Source: Hyphomicrobiaceae bacterium (GTDB lineage Bacteria > Pseudomonadota > Alphaproteobacteria > Rhizobiales > Devosiaceae). From it: a stretch of 64,000 bases of DNA. The translations under genes were made by a program, and so were the position numbers. The notes below the pieces were generated by a model. It worked only from the letters and a program-made list of their open reading frames with translations, was not told where the DNA came from and did not search any database. Location of the stretch: NCBI GenBank assembly GCA_020638095.1, contig JACKJF010000004.1, positions 868,001-932,000 on the forward strand, given 5' to 3'. Shown here piece after piece: positions 56,954 to 64,000 of the stretch; within the stretch, counting starts at the first letter, position 1, and every line of letters starts with the position of its first letter.

Positions 56954-57247
56954 ATGACCAAGCGCCCTGCCCCGCTAAAGACCCGCCGGATCAAGTCCTC
57001 GCTGCCCGCCTTTGCCCTTCTCGGCCTTGTCGGCGTCGCCGTCGCCTCGCCAACCGCGGCCGCAACCGGCAGCCTGCCTTCCGACACGGCCGGCGCGCTC
57101 GCCATACTCATTCCGGTCGCGATTCTCATGCTCAGCCTTGTAATCGCCGTTTGGAAACAGACGGCCCGTAATGCCTTGCCGTCGCCCGAGCAATTGGCCC
57201 GGGCGCATGCAAGCGCATCCAAAGACCTGAAGCGCGAAGAGCGCTGA
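56954..57247 (+). CDS. Small membrane protein, unknown function
   Basis: A 97-residue protein with a positively charged start (MTKRPAPLKTRRIKSSLP), one strong hydrophobic stretch (AFALLGLVGVAVASPTAAATG) that could be a signal or membrane segment, and a second (AGALAILIPVAILMLSLVIAVWK) that is clearly transmembrane. A short charged tail (PSPEQLARAHASASKDLKREER) follows. I know no family. GGAG nine bases before the ATG supports the start. It is divergent from the aminotransferase. Confidence 0.6.
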   Translation: MTKRPAPLKTRRIKSSLPAFALLGLVGVAVASPTAAATGSLPSDTAGALAILIPVAILMLSLVIAVWKQTARNALPSPEQLARAHASASKDLKREER

Positions 57248-57341
57248 CCCGGGTCCAAACCCCCGACTTGGCCGGCCTTCGGGTCGGCTCTTTTGGTTTG
57301 GGGGGCCGGTTCTGCGGCCAACATGAACCAGTGTTAATCTG

Positions 57342-57356
57342 CCTTACCAAAGCTTC
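57342..57356 (+). promoter_or_regulatory. Conserved upstream block shared by two LTXXQ-type genes (copy 1)
   Basis: CTTACCAAAGCTTCA lies 108 bases before the ATG of the gene at 57450. Almost the same block (CTTACCAAAGTTTCA) lies 105 bases before the paralogue at 58638. A second shared block, CCATGCAAGG versus GCATGCAAGG, is close to each ATG. Conservation in otherwise different spacer points to a duplicated promoter or operator. Confidence 0.45.
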
Positions 57357-57449
57357 ATCGCCAGGAAAGCGGGCCGCAAGGTTGATCTCTCTAGGGTGTC
57401 ATCAGGGTGCTTGCACCCATTGCCAACCCACCATGCAAGGTTTCGACAG

Positions 57450-58442
57450 ATGAAAAAGACATCGCTTTCTCTCACCGCACTTTTTGTGGCGGGTGTTCTG
57501 ACGCTCGCAGGCGGAATTTCCATCGCCTCGGCCCAGAACGCCGACACAACGGCCACGCCCCAGGCGAACGCCGACCAGACCCAGACCTATTCGCCCAACG
57601 GCCCCGGCCCTATGTGGAACCAGGGTCAGGGCATGCAGGGCCAGATGTATGCGCAGAACGGCCCCGGCCCCATGTGGAATCAGAACGGCCAGGGTCAGAT
57701 GTGGGGCCCCAATGGCCAGGGCCAGATGTGGGGTCCGAACGGCCAGGGCCAGAACTGGGGCCAGAACGGCCAGGGCCAGAACTGGGGCCAGAACGGCCAG
57801 GGTCAGATGTGGGGCGGCCAGCACCATATGCATGACCACGATGGCCAGTGGGGCGGACAGGGTCCGCAGGGTTATGGCTACGGCTATGGCATGGGTCAGG
57901 GCCAGCAGGGTCAGGGCTTCGGCATGGGCCAGGGCCAGCAGGGTCAGGGCTTCGGTATGGGCCAGGGCCAGCAGGGTCAGGGCTTCGGTATGGGCCAGGG
58001 CCAGCAGGGTCAGGTCCAGAATTTCGGCCAGGGAATGAATGGTGGCCGCATGGGCGGCTTCGCGACCGGCCGGTTTGCCGTGCTCGCCTGCTCCGATCAG
58101 GGATCCGAGCGGATCGGGATGATGCTCACCCATATGGAAGAAAGCCTCAACCTTACCGACGACCAGAAGGCGCTGTTCGACACCTTCTTCACGGCGGCGA
58201 CCGACGCACAGGCAACCTACCTCGACGCCTGCCAGACCGTTGATGACCTGAAGGCGGCGGACAACACCACCGAAACCTCGGCGCCCACGCCGGTCGATCT
58301 CCTGACCTTGCGCGCGACCAACCTCAAGGCCGAAGCGTCGGCGCTTGAATCGGTGATCCCGAGCGCAACGGCCTTCTTCGACAGCCTTACGGCCGATCAG
58401 CTTGCCCAGCTTGCACCGCAGCCCCGCATGGCCAATCGCTGA
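57450..58442 (+). CDS. Secreted LTXXQ-like protein with long Gly/Gln/Asn repeats
   Basis: A 330-residue exported protein. The signal peptide (MKKTSLSLTALFVAGVLTLAG, cleavage near ASAQ) is followed by a low-complexity region (about 45-190): five 9-residue units NGQGQ(M/N)WG(P/Q) and four 11-residue units GMGQGQQGQGF. The C-terminal domain (about 195-330) has Cys and an LTDDQKALFDTFF motif, like LTXXQ/Spy-type periplasmic proteins, and ends LAPQPRMANR. Its paralogue at 58638 has the same frame with a shorter Gly/Asn/Lys spacer. Roles as a chaperone or surface component are possible by analogy. Confidence 0.78.
   Translation: MKKTSLSLTALFVAGVLTLAGGISIASAQNADTTATPQANADQTQTYSPNGPGPMWNQGQGMQGQMYAQNGPGPMWNQNGQGQMWGPNGQGQMWGPNGQGQNWGQNGQGQNWGQNGQGQMWGGQHHMHDHDGQWGGQGPQGYGYGYGMGQGQQGQGFGMGQGQQGQGFGMGQGQQGQGFGMGQGQQGQVQNFGQGMNGGRMGGFATGRFAVLACSDQGSERIGMMLTHMEESLNLTDDQKALFDTFFTAATDAQATYLDACQTVDDLKAADNTTETSAPTPVDLLTLRATNLKAEASALESVIPSATAFFDSLTADQLAQLAPQPRMANR
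57684..57818 (+). repeat. Five 27-base tandem repeats inside the LTXXQ-like gene
   Basis: Exact-length units of 27 bases beginning AACGGCCAGGG, encoding NGQGQ(M/N)WG(P/Q/G). Copy number could vary between strains by slippage without breaking the frame. Confidence 0.85.
57888..58013 (+). repeat. Four 33-base tandem repeats inside the LTXXQ-like gene
   Basis: Three full units and one partial unit of 33 bases, encoding GMGQGQQGQGF. Nearly identical at DNA level, so the expansion is recent. Confidence 0.85.
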
Positions 58443-58532
58443 TCGCCTGCAATGCCAAGAATTCCGGTCCCGGTTTTGCCGGGGCCGGGGCCAATTCAAG
58501 TCAGGGAATCGCGATCATCCGATCTGTCCTGG

Positions 58533-58547
58533 CTTACCAAAGTTTCA
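58533..58547 (+). promoter_or_regulatory. Conserved upstream block shared by two LTXXQ-type genes (copy 2)
   Basis: CTTACCAAAGTTTCA, 105 bases before the ATG at 58638, nearly identical to copy 1 at 57342. Confidence 0.45.
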
Positions 58548-58637
58548 CAATATGGTCAGAGCGGCGCGCAATACGGCATGATATTGTGGTGGATGGGGCA
58601 TTCACCTCAAACCAACCCAGCATGCAAGGTTCACTAA

Positions 58638-59201
58638 ATGAAGAGGACTTCCCTTTCTCTCGCGGCCCTTCTCGTCACCGCGACTCTGGCCATGGCCGGC
58701 AACGCAACCATGGCCGCCGCCCAAAGTTCTGATGGCGGGTCCGCGCCACAGGCCGCCAAGAATGGTCACGGCAACAAGAACGGCAACAACAAGGGCAATG
58801 GCCACAAGGGTGGCGGTGGCAACGGCGGAAGCATTCAGATCGACTTTGTCTGTTCCGATCAGGGCGTGGACCGTATCGACGCTGCGCTGACCCGCATTGA
58901 AAACCGCGCGGACCTGACCGACGACCAGAAACCCCTGTTCCAGGCCTATTCCGACGCCGCCAAGGCGGCCCAGGACGCTTTTCTTGCAGCCTGCCAGGCC
59001 CCGAGTGACGCAGCACCGGCCGAAAGCGACGCGCCCGCGACCCCAAATCCCGCCGACATGCTGCAACTCAAGGCCGACAATCTTCGGGCCGAGGCAACCG
59101 CCATCGACTCCGTCATCCCGAGTGCGAATGCGTTCTTCGCAAGCCTTTCCGCCGACCAGCTGGCGAACCTGATGCCACGTCCCCGTGGCGACAACCGTTG
59201 A
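58638..59201 (+). CDS. Secreted LTXXQ-like protein with Gly/Asn/Lys spacer
   Basis: A 187-residue paralogue of the gene just upstream. Signal peptide MKRTSLSLAALLVTATLAMAGNATMAAAQ, then a short basic Gly/Asn/Lys/His spacer (HGNKNGNNKGNGHKGGGG) instead of the Gln-rich repeats. The C-terminal domain (VCSDQGVDRIDAALTRIENRADLTDDQKPLFQAYSDAAKAAQDAFLAACQA...) aligns with the neighbour's, including a Cys pair and the closing SLSADQLANLMPRPRGDNR. A rho-independent terminator follows. Both genes probably came from one tandem duplication that included the promoter. Confidence 0.8.
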   Translation: MKRTSLSLAALLVTATLAMAGNATMAAAQSSDGGSAPQAAKNGHGNKNGNNKGNGHKGGGGNGGSIQIDFVCSDQGVDRIDAALTRIENRADLTDDQKPLFQAYSDAAKAAQDAFLAACQAPSDAAPAESDAPATPNPADMLQLKADNLRAEATAIDSVIPSANAFFASLSADQLANLMPRPRGDNR

Positions 59202-59225
59202 TCTCCAGCAACGGTTCTGACCTGG

Positions 59226-59252
59226 ACCCCGGCCTCGGCCGGGGTTCTTTTT
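59226..59252 (+). terminator. Intrinsic terminator after the LTXXQ pair
   Basis: ACCCCGGCC and GGCCGGGGT arms around a CTC-type loop, followed by TCTTTTT. It begins 25 bases past the stop of the second LTXXQ gene. Confidence 0.85.
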
Positions 59253-59322
59253 GCATCACGCGCCGAGTTGAAGCCGTGCCACGAACCGGATAGGAATTCC
59301 GCCTCTCACTGACGAGGCCACA

Positions 59323-60561
59323 ATGCCCACCCTGCCGCTCCCCCTTGATCCGAAAGCGCTCCGTGAGCACTTCCCCGCGTTCGCCGAGCCAGGTCTCGCC
59401 GGCACGGTCTTCATGGACAATGCGGCCGGATCCTATCCTGCACGCGAGGTGCTCGACCGGCTGGAGCGGTTTTATCACGCGCACAAGGTCCAGCCCTATG
59501 GTGCCTTTCCGGCATCCATTGCCGCTGGCGAAATGATGGACGAGAGCTATGAATTGATGGCCGCGGCGCTCAACCTGCCGGTTGACTGGATTCAGTTCGG
59601 CCCGTCGACGTCCCTGAACACCTATGTGCTGGGCAAGGCCTTTGCCGAATACTTCCAGCCGGGTGATGCCATCATCGTGACCGATCAGGACCATGAAGCC
59701 AATACCGGCGCGTGGCGGAAACTCGCCCGTCAGGGCCTTGAAATCAGGGAATGGACCATCGACCCCGAGACCGGCCATCTCGATCCGGCAGGTCTTGAGC
59801 GTCTGCTCGACGACCGGGTGCGTCTGGTCGCATTTCCGCACGTCTCGAACGTTGTTGGCGAGATCAATCCGGCACGGGAAATCTGCGACCTCGTCCGTCG
59901 GAGCGGTGCGATCAGCGTCGTGGACGGCGTTTCTTACGCTCCCCACAGCCTTCCGGATCTGCAGGATCTCGGGGCGGATATCTACCTCTTTTCCACCTAC
60001 AAGACCTACGGACCCCATCTTGGGGTAATGGCCATAGATCCGGACCTCAACCGAACCCTCCCCAATCAGGGCCACTTCTTCAACGACAAAAAACTGCGCT
60101 ACCGGCTGACGCCGGCCGGCCCCGACCATGCCCAGATCGGCGCTGCAGGCGGCATTTCCCAATATTTGCAAGAGGTTGCCGCGATGGTGAAAGTCGAAGG
60201 CACCGGCTCGCCCTATGCCGCTGCCCGCAACGCCATGCGTGCGCAGGAACTGGCGCTGATGGCGCCCCTGCTCGAATTTCTGCGCAACCGCAACGATATC
60301 CGCCTGATCGGCCCGGCATCGCCGGAACCCCGCGCCCCGACAATCTCGTTTTCCCACGAGCGTCCCGGCCGCGAGCTTGCCGCAGTGCTGGCAAAACAGG
60401 GCATCATGGCTGCCGGCGGGCACTTTTATGCCTGGCGTCCGCTCGAAGCACTCGGCATCGACCCCGAACATGGCGTTTTGCGGCTCTCATTCGTACACTA
60501 TACGAGCCCCGGCGACATCGACCGGACCATCGCCGCGCTTGATGCGGTTCTTGCTGGCTGA
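59323..60561 (+). CDS. Cysteine-desulfurase-like class V aminotransferase
   Basis: A 412-residue PLP enzyme of the class V (NifS/SufS/CsdA-like) fold. Visible are the front end FMDNAAGSYPAREVLDRLE, the DHEANTGAWRKL block with its His, VVDGVSYAPHSLPDLQDLGADIYLFSTYKTYG with PLP Lys227, and the closing RLSFVHYTSPGDIDRTI. Cysteine desulfurases proper carry a catalytic Cys in the C-terminal region (usually RxGxxC); I do not see a Cys there, so a different substrate (selenocysteine lyase-like, kynureninase-like or isopenicillin-N epimerase-like chemistry) is possible. EamA follows nine bases later. Confidence 0.85.
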   Translation: MPTLPLPLDPKALREHFPAFAEPGLAGTVFMDNAAGSYPAREVLDRLERFYHAHKVQPYGAFPASIAAGEMMDESYELMAAALNLPVDWIQFGPSTSLNTYVLGKAFAEYFQPGDAIIVTDQDHEANTGAWRKLARQGLEIREWTIDPETGHLDPAGLERLLDDRVRLVAFPHVSNVVGEINPAREICDLVRRSGAISVVDGVSYAPHSLPDLQDLGADIYLFSTYKTYGPHLGVMAIDPDLNRTLPNQGHFFNDKKLRYRLTPAGPDHAQIGAAGGISQYLQEVAAMVKVEGTGSPYAAARNAMRAQELALMAPLLEFLRNRNDIRLIGPASPEPRAPTISFSHERPGRELAAVLAKQGIMAAGGHFYAWRPLEALGIDPEHGVLRLSFVHYTSPGDIDRTIAALDAVLAG

Positions 60562-60569
60562 AATCGACC

Positions 60570-61469
60570 ATGGCCATCACTCGCCGCACCGCCGCGCTTC
60601 TGCTTGCGCTCGCCACCATGTTCTGGGGTTTTGCCTTCATCGCCCAGAAAAGCGCCATGACCCATATGGGACCCTTCACCTTCGTCGGTGTGCGCTATCT
60701 TCTGGGCGGTCTCATCGTTCTGCCGATCGCCCTCATTGAATTCCGCCGCGCCGCCAAAAAACCCGACTGGCGCGGTTGGGGCATGGTCGCCGCCGTTGCC
60801 TTCAATTTTCTCGCTGGCTCATGGCTGCAGCAAACCGGTCTTCGCATGACCACAGCCACCAATGGCGGATTTCTGACCGGGCTCTACGTCTTCTTCGTGC
60901 CCCTCGTGCTTCTCGTGGCGTTCCGTGTGCGGCCCCACATCATGGTCTGGATCTGCGCGCCGCTGGCCCTTGCCGGTCTCTTCATCCTCAACGGAGGCAA
61001 GCTCGACCAGTTGAACCAGGGCGACATCTACATCGTCGCCTGTTCGTTCTTTTGGGCACTGCATGTGCTCATGCTCGGCTACGTGGCCCGTCTGACCGGC
61101 ATGCCCGTCTTTGTATCGGCAGTTTCGTTCCTCGCGGGTGGAGTCATGGCCCTCGTTGGCGCCTTCATCTTCGAAACGCCGACCATCGGCGCGATTGCCG
61201 CCGGTTGGCTCGAAATCGGATATGCGGCGCTCTTTGCGACCGCGATCGCCTTTACGCTGCAGGCGATCGGCCAGATGCACATGCCCTCGCCCAATGCCGC
61301 CATCATCCTCTCCGGCGAGGCCCTTTTCGCCGCCATCGGCGGCGCGGTCGTCCTGGGCGAGCGGTTGACCCCCATGGGATATCTTGGTGCCGCGATGATC
61401 TTTACCGCAATTGTGCTGGTCGAAACCGTGCCTGCATTTGCCGAGGCCAGAAAGAAAAACGCCGCCTGA
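60570..61469 (+). CDS. EamA/DMT-family transporter
   Basis: A 299-residue membrane protein with ten predicted helices in two five-helix halves, the DMT superfamily pattern. The first half starts TRRTAALLLALATMFWGFAFIAQKSAM; the second shows the family's LQAIGQMHMPSPNAAIILSGEALFAAIGGAVVLGERLTPMGYLGAAMIF. EamA proteins export amino acids or metabolites. It starts nine bases after the PLP enzyme gene, so the pair may be one transcript. The substrate is unknown. Confidence 0.92.
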   Translation: MAITRRTAALLLALATMFWGFAFIAQKSAMTHMGPFTFVGVRYLLGGLIVLPIALIEFRRAAKKPDWRGWGMVAAVAFNFLAGSWLQQTGLRMTTATNGGFLTGLYVFFVPLVLLVAFRVRPHIMVWICAPLALAGLFILNGGKLDQLNQGDIYIVACSFFWALHVLMLGYVARLTGMPVFVSAVSFLAGGVMALVGAFIFETPTIGAIAAGWLEIGYAALFATAIAFTLQAIGQMHMPSPNAAIILSGEALFAAIGGAVVLGERLTPMGYLGAAMIFTAIVLVETVPAFAEARKKNAA

Positions 61470-61477
61470 CGGCGGCG
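61460..61477 (-). terminator. Terminator hairpin between the EamA and DUF2147 genes
   Basis: CGCCGCC and GGCGGCG around TGAC, overlapping the EamA stop codon. On the minus strand it is followed by TTTTTC, so it serves the DUF2147 gene. Confidence 0.75.
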
Positions 61478-61502
61478 CATTCTTCTCGGTTTCAGCCGGC
61501 AA

Positions 61503-62009
61503 TCAGGTATCCGACTCTGGCGTATCCTTGTAACGCGTACCGTCAGGATTGCGGACGCGGAACAGATCGTAGTTCTCGCAGAGGATGAGATAGAGACAGC
61601 CGGTCAGGGTCAGTTTGTCGTAGGCCAGAATCCGGACCGTACCCGAATAATCCGTGCCGTAGACGTTGATCGTCCCCTTCCACTCGACGGGCTGGCTGCG
61701 CGGCGCTTCGTAGACCACCCACTTGTCGAGATACTGCTTGTTGCGGTTGTTCAGCTTGCTCGGCTGAATCCAGATAAGCTTGGCGCAGATATGCTGCCCG
61801 TCATCCCCGCACAGGGTCACGTCATAGCGCGACTCGTGATTGAACGCCTCCCAGCGCCCCTCCGGGGTGATGCCGCCAAGACCGAGGTCGCTGGCGGGCG
61901 CCGCCGCCGGCGTGGTCTGGGCGTCTTCGGCAAAGCCGCCCTGCGGCACAAAAAGCATTGGCAGCGCCATTGCCGCTGCCATCAAAAAGGTTGAAATGCG
62001 TCCAGCCAT
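61503..62009 (-). CDS. DUF2147-like exported protein
   Basis: A 168-residue exported protein with a signal peptide (MAGRISTFLMAAAMALPMLFVPQGGFAE). The mature part resembles DUF2147: GRWEAFNHESRYDVTLCGDDGQHICAKLIWIQPSKLNNRNKQYLDKW, then WKGTINVYGTDYSGTVRILAYDKLTLTGCLYLILCENYDLFRV, where the GC...L..C pattern and the strand GTVR match that beta-barrel-like family. No catalytic function is known; members sit in the periplasm. The Cys pair in TGCLYLILC could form a disulfide. Confidence 0.75.
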   Translation of the reverse strand: MAGRISTFLMAAAMALPMLFVPQGGFAEDAQTTPAAAPASDLGLGGITPEGRWEAFNHESRYDVTLCGDDGQHICAKLIWIQPSKLNNRNKQYLDKWVVYEAPRSQPVEWKGTINVYGTDYSGTVRILAYDKLTLTGCLYLILCENYDLFRVRNPDGTRYKDTPESDT

Positions 62010-62104
62010 TCTTTTTCCTTCAGGAACTCAGCAGAACCACCCGCTTCCTGCCGGTTAAGTTTACAATTGTAACAGATTTATGGTGGCAAGTTTCCCGGCG
62101 CGAT

Positions 62105-62791
62105 TCAATCTCCCGGCCTGAGATTCTCCATCAAAAACCGGTTGACCGGATTGAGGGCCCGGCAAATGTCGAGCACGAAATCGACACCCCGCGCATCATG
62201 AAGCGCTTCGGGCACCGCGATATCCCCGGTCCGCACCACGAATCCCTTGTGCTTCAGCAGGTCGGCAACCGGACTTTGCGGATCGAAGCCCGCCGGTACG
62301 CGCCTCAGCTCCGGCGGATCGAGCCGGGCCCCAACCCCTTCTGCTGAAGCGAGCGCTGAGCGGAACGCAGCCCCATCGTCTAACTCGAAGGCTCTGCGAA
62401 GCCGCGCCAGTCCCTCAGGCTCGAACGCCCATTGCCCACAGCCATATCCCAGCCCATTCGCGCCGATGATGATATGAACGCCCGGTGACATATTGGGGTG
62501 ATCTCCGGCCCAGAAGATCAAGTGAAGATGCGTCTGGTAGGGCGACTTGTCGGCCGAAAACCTGACGTCCCGATTGATCCGCCGCAACGAGCCATTGACC
62601 TTGGGCTCCGCCTTCAGGGGCGGATCGAAGTCCATCAGCGGGACCGAAAGATCGGAAATCAGCGCCAGCGCCGGAATGCGCACCGCCCGCTCATAGTCAT
62701 CGGCATGCGCGCTGAACCACTCCTTGTTGTTGTTCGCGCGCAGTCCCTCGAAGAACCGCGTGACGTCTCGCGGAAAACCTTCAAACGGCAT
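62105..62791 (-). CDS. DUF2461 domain protein (TIGR02453 family)
   Basis: A 228-residue protein of the DUF2461 family: GFPRDVTRFFEGLRANNNKEWFSAHADDYERAVRIPALALISDL at the start, then VNGSLRRINRDVRFSADKSPYQTHLHLIFWAGDHPN and YGCGQWAFEPEGLARLRRAF. The family is widespread with no assigned role; the charged ANNNKEWF and RINRDVRFS blocks are its most conserved parts. It starts at the ATG 62789-62791 and ends 96 bases from the DUF2147 start. Confidence 0.88.
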   Translation of the reverse strand: MPFEGFPRDVTRFFEGLRANNNKEWFSAHADDYERAVRIPALALISDLSVPLMDFDPPLKAEPKVNGSLRRINRDVRFSADKSPYQTHLHLIFWAGDHPNMSPGVHIIIGANGLGYGCGQWAFEPEGLARLRRAFELDDGAAFRSALASAEGVGARLDPPELRRVPAGFDPQSPVADLLKHKGFVVRTGDIAVPEALHDARGVDFVLDICRALNPVNRFLMENLRPGD

Positions 62792-63205
62792 CGTCCAATT
62801 CTCCGTCGCTTCGCCAAAGCCCGGTCACACTGCGCCACTCGCCCAGCCAAAACAAGCGGCCGCAGACCCGCAGCCCGCAAAGAAGCCGTTGGGAGATTCG
62901 AAAGTTTTCCACAGGCCGCCAACTAAAAAACGCCCGTCACGAAAATGACATGGGCCAATTCTAGCTTCATCCTCGACGGGCGTTCCCCCAAACATTGCTC
63001 GTCCCGGCAGCCCCAAACTGCCTCCGCATGTTTCACGCCGCCAGCCCCGGCAGCATGCGATTTGCCAAACGCCAATGGCAAGAATGGTCGCCTTCGTGGC
63101 GGCCATTTTTTTGCGCACCGCGCTGTTAATGGCGGGGAAGCGGATGTTTGCCTCGCCCCGGCGCCACACTAGACTTTCCCGGTGACGAGATGAGTCGGCG
63201 GAGCC
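62792..63205. other. Structured intergenic region between the DUF2461 and tdk genes
   Basis: No credible gene lies in these 414 bases, but they are rich in stems. AACGCCCGTC (62929-62938) pairs with GACGGGCGTT (62975-62984); on the minus strand that stem is followed by six T. Inside it GTCA-CGAAAA-TGAC forms a small loop. CGCATG and CATGCG near 63027-63056 and TTGCC/GGCAA near 63060-63080 could form further stems. A plus-strand terminator ends the region at 63113. A non-coding RNA on either strand is possible. Confidence 0.5.
63085..63113 (+). terminator. Intrinsic terminator upstream of tdk
   Basis: ATGGTCGCC and GGCGGCCAT arms (one T-G wobble) with loop TTCGT, then seven T. It lies about 90 bases before the tdk start, with no coding gene ahead of it, so it should end a short untranslated RNA. 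Confidence 0.75.
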
Positions 63206-63880
63206 ATGGCCAAACTCTATTTTTCCTACGCTGCGATGAACGCCGGCAAGTCGACGATCCTGCTGCAGGCCTCGCACAATTACCGCGAACGCGGCATGAA
63301 TACCCTGCTCTACACCTCCTCGCTTTATGCCGAACTCGACAAAAAATCGATTTCCTCGCGCATCGGCATTTCGGCGCCCGCCGAACTCTACGGCCGCGAG
63401 GACGACCTTTATGAACAGGTGTCGCTCCGTCTCGAGAACGGCCCACTCCATTGCGTTTTTGTCGATGAAGCGCAGTTCCTGACGAGGGACCAGGTCTGGC
63501 AGCTCGCGCGCGTCGCCGACCGCCTGCGCATTCCCGTCATGTGCTACGGTCTCAGAACCGACTTCCAGGGCAATCTCTTTGAAGGATCACGCGAACTCCT
63601 CGCCATCGCCGATGTGATGCGCGAGGTCCGCACCATTTGCGAATGCGGCTCGAAAGCAACCATGGTCGTGCGCATGGACGAAAAGGGTAACGTCCTCACG
63701 AAGGGCGATCAGGTCTCGATCGGCCGGGACGTCTATGTCTCCCTCTGCCGCAAGCACTGGGAAGAAGCGACCGGCCGCTGGCCACTTGCGGGCGCGGACG
63801 CCCCCAAGCTGCCGTTTGCCGAAGCGGGCATGCAGCATAGCGGTGCCGACCTGATCGGCGCCCTTCTGGACGACGACTGA
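63206..63880 (+). CDS. tdk: Thymidine kinase
   Basis: Phosphorylates thymidine to dTMP for nucleotide salvage. The 224 residues have the type II thymidine-kinase P-loop AAMNAGKSTILLQ (residues 9-21), the catalytic VFVDEAQFLTRDQVW block (Glu near 89), the lasso with YGLRTDFQGN, and zinc-binding cysteines (RTICECGSKATM, then SLCRKHW). GGAG precedes the ATG at 63206. The stop lies two bases before the next gene's ATG. Confidence 0.97.
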   Translation: MAKLYFSYAAMNAGKSTILLQASHNYRERGMNTLLYTSSLYAELDKKSISSRIGISAPAELYGREDDLYEQVSLRLENGPLHCVFVDEAQFLTRDQVWQLARVADRLRIPVMCYGLRTDFQGNLFEGSRELLAIADVMREVRTICECGSKATMVVRMDEKGNVLTKGDQVSIGRDVYVSLCRKHWEEATGRWPLAGADAPKLPFAEAGMQHSGADLIGALLDDD

Positions 63881-63882
63881 TC

Positions 63883-64000
63883 ATGCCCGAAGCGACCGGC
63901 CCCGAACCCCACGGCGACCTGACGATCCGCACGCTCGCCATGCCCGCCGATACCAATCCGTCGGGCGACATTTTCGGCGGCTGGGTTCTCTCGCAGATGG
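63883..64000 (+). CDS. Acyl-CoA thioesterase (YciA-like), start only (cut by window edge)
   Basis: The 39 complete codons read MPEATGPEPHGDL followed by TIRTLAMPADTNPSGDIFGGWVLSQM, which matches the opening of YciA-type hot-dog thioesterases (LRTLAMPADTNxxGDIFGGW). They hydrolyse acyl-CoA esters in the cytoplasm. It begins two bases after tdk, so the genes share a transcript. The catalytic Asp in NPSGDIFGGW is inside the window. Confidence 0.88.
   Translation, partial: MPEATGPEPHGDLTIRTLAMPADTNPSGDIFGGWVLSQM

Noticed and set aside
57338..57352. CtrA-like site (TTAA-N7-TTAAC) before the first LTXXQ gene
   Set aside because: Only TTAA and an imperfect TACC half are present, and the second gene's block lacks the first half.
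57402..58499. Open frame antisense to the Gly/Gln-rich LTXXQ-like gene, with Leu/Ala/His repeats
   Set aside because: The repeats mirror those of the sense gene, which has a signal peptide and a paralogue; the antisense has neither.

Overview
This is GC-rich DNA from an alphaproteobacterium, most likely of the order Hyphomicrobiales (Rhizobiales) and perhaps Devosiaceae. That placement is inferred from codon use, a carB insertion typical of the group, the rpoD-dnaG and greA/trxB/lysR neighbourhoods, HlyU, NnrU and LTXXQ-like proteins, and the style of the RTX proteins. Most of the window is ordinary chromosome. I see no phage, insertion sequence, integrase or CRISPR array.

Layout. 1-5.3 kb: glycogen operon glgP-glgB-glgC on the minus strand, with glgC cut by the window edge. 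5.4-9.8 kb: three same-strand genes for TPR-sulfotransferases, two of them close tandem paralogues. 9.9-16.7 kb: nucleoside hydrolase, a CAT-anticodon tRNA, a SIMPL protein, a compact operon (ArsR regulator, YjbQ, ankyrin lipoprotein, TauE/SafE permease), a GyrI-like protein, HlyU and HxlR regulators. 16.7-20.9 kb: rpoD and dnaG. 20.9-23.1 kb: YHS protein, NnrU, HdeD-like and YqeY. 23.2-25 kb: carA with a good promoter and a translationally coupled GNAT. 25-33 kb: cytochrome b561, several exported proteins of unknown role, an NTF2-like/DUF1801/LuxR group, a zinc metallopeptidase, a CpdB-type periplasmic phosphoesterase behind a Pho-box-like repeat, and an LCCL protein. 33-41 kb: an ABC exporter, a MarR/cytochrome b561 pair sharing tandem operators, carB and an AraC regulator. 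41.1 kb: an orphan NuoB paralogue.

41.8-54.4 kb is the most distinctive stretch. Five RTX-type proteins, one frameshifted, share a C-terminal module of about 65 residues. They are interleaved with threonine aldolase, cspA, greA, trxB and a LysR gene. Directly before the fifth, a gene-free interval (51.87-52.75 kb) holds a tandem array of hairpins whose loops expose CCUCC/CUCCUCC (anti-Shine-Dalgarno) sequence, each group closed by a terminator-like stem. I read it as an array of about three small RNAs of the CcsR/'cuckoo' type known from alphaproteobacteria.

54.5-64 kb: msrP without msrQ, aspartate aminotransferase, two secreted LTXXQ-like proteins (one with long Gly/Gln/Asn repeats), a cysteine-desulfurase-like enzyme, an EamA transporter, DUF2147 and DUF2461 proteins, a structured intergenic region, thymidine kinase, and the start of an acyl-CoA thioesterase.
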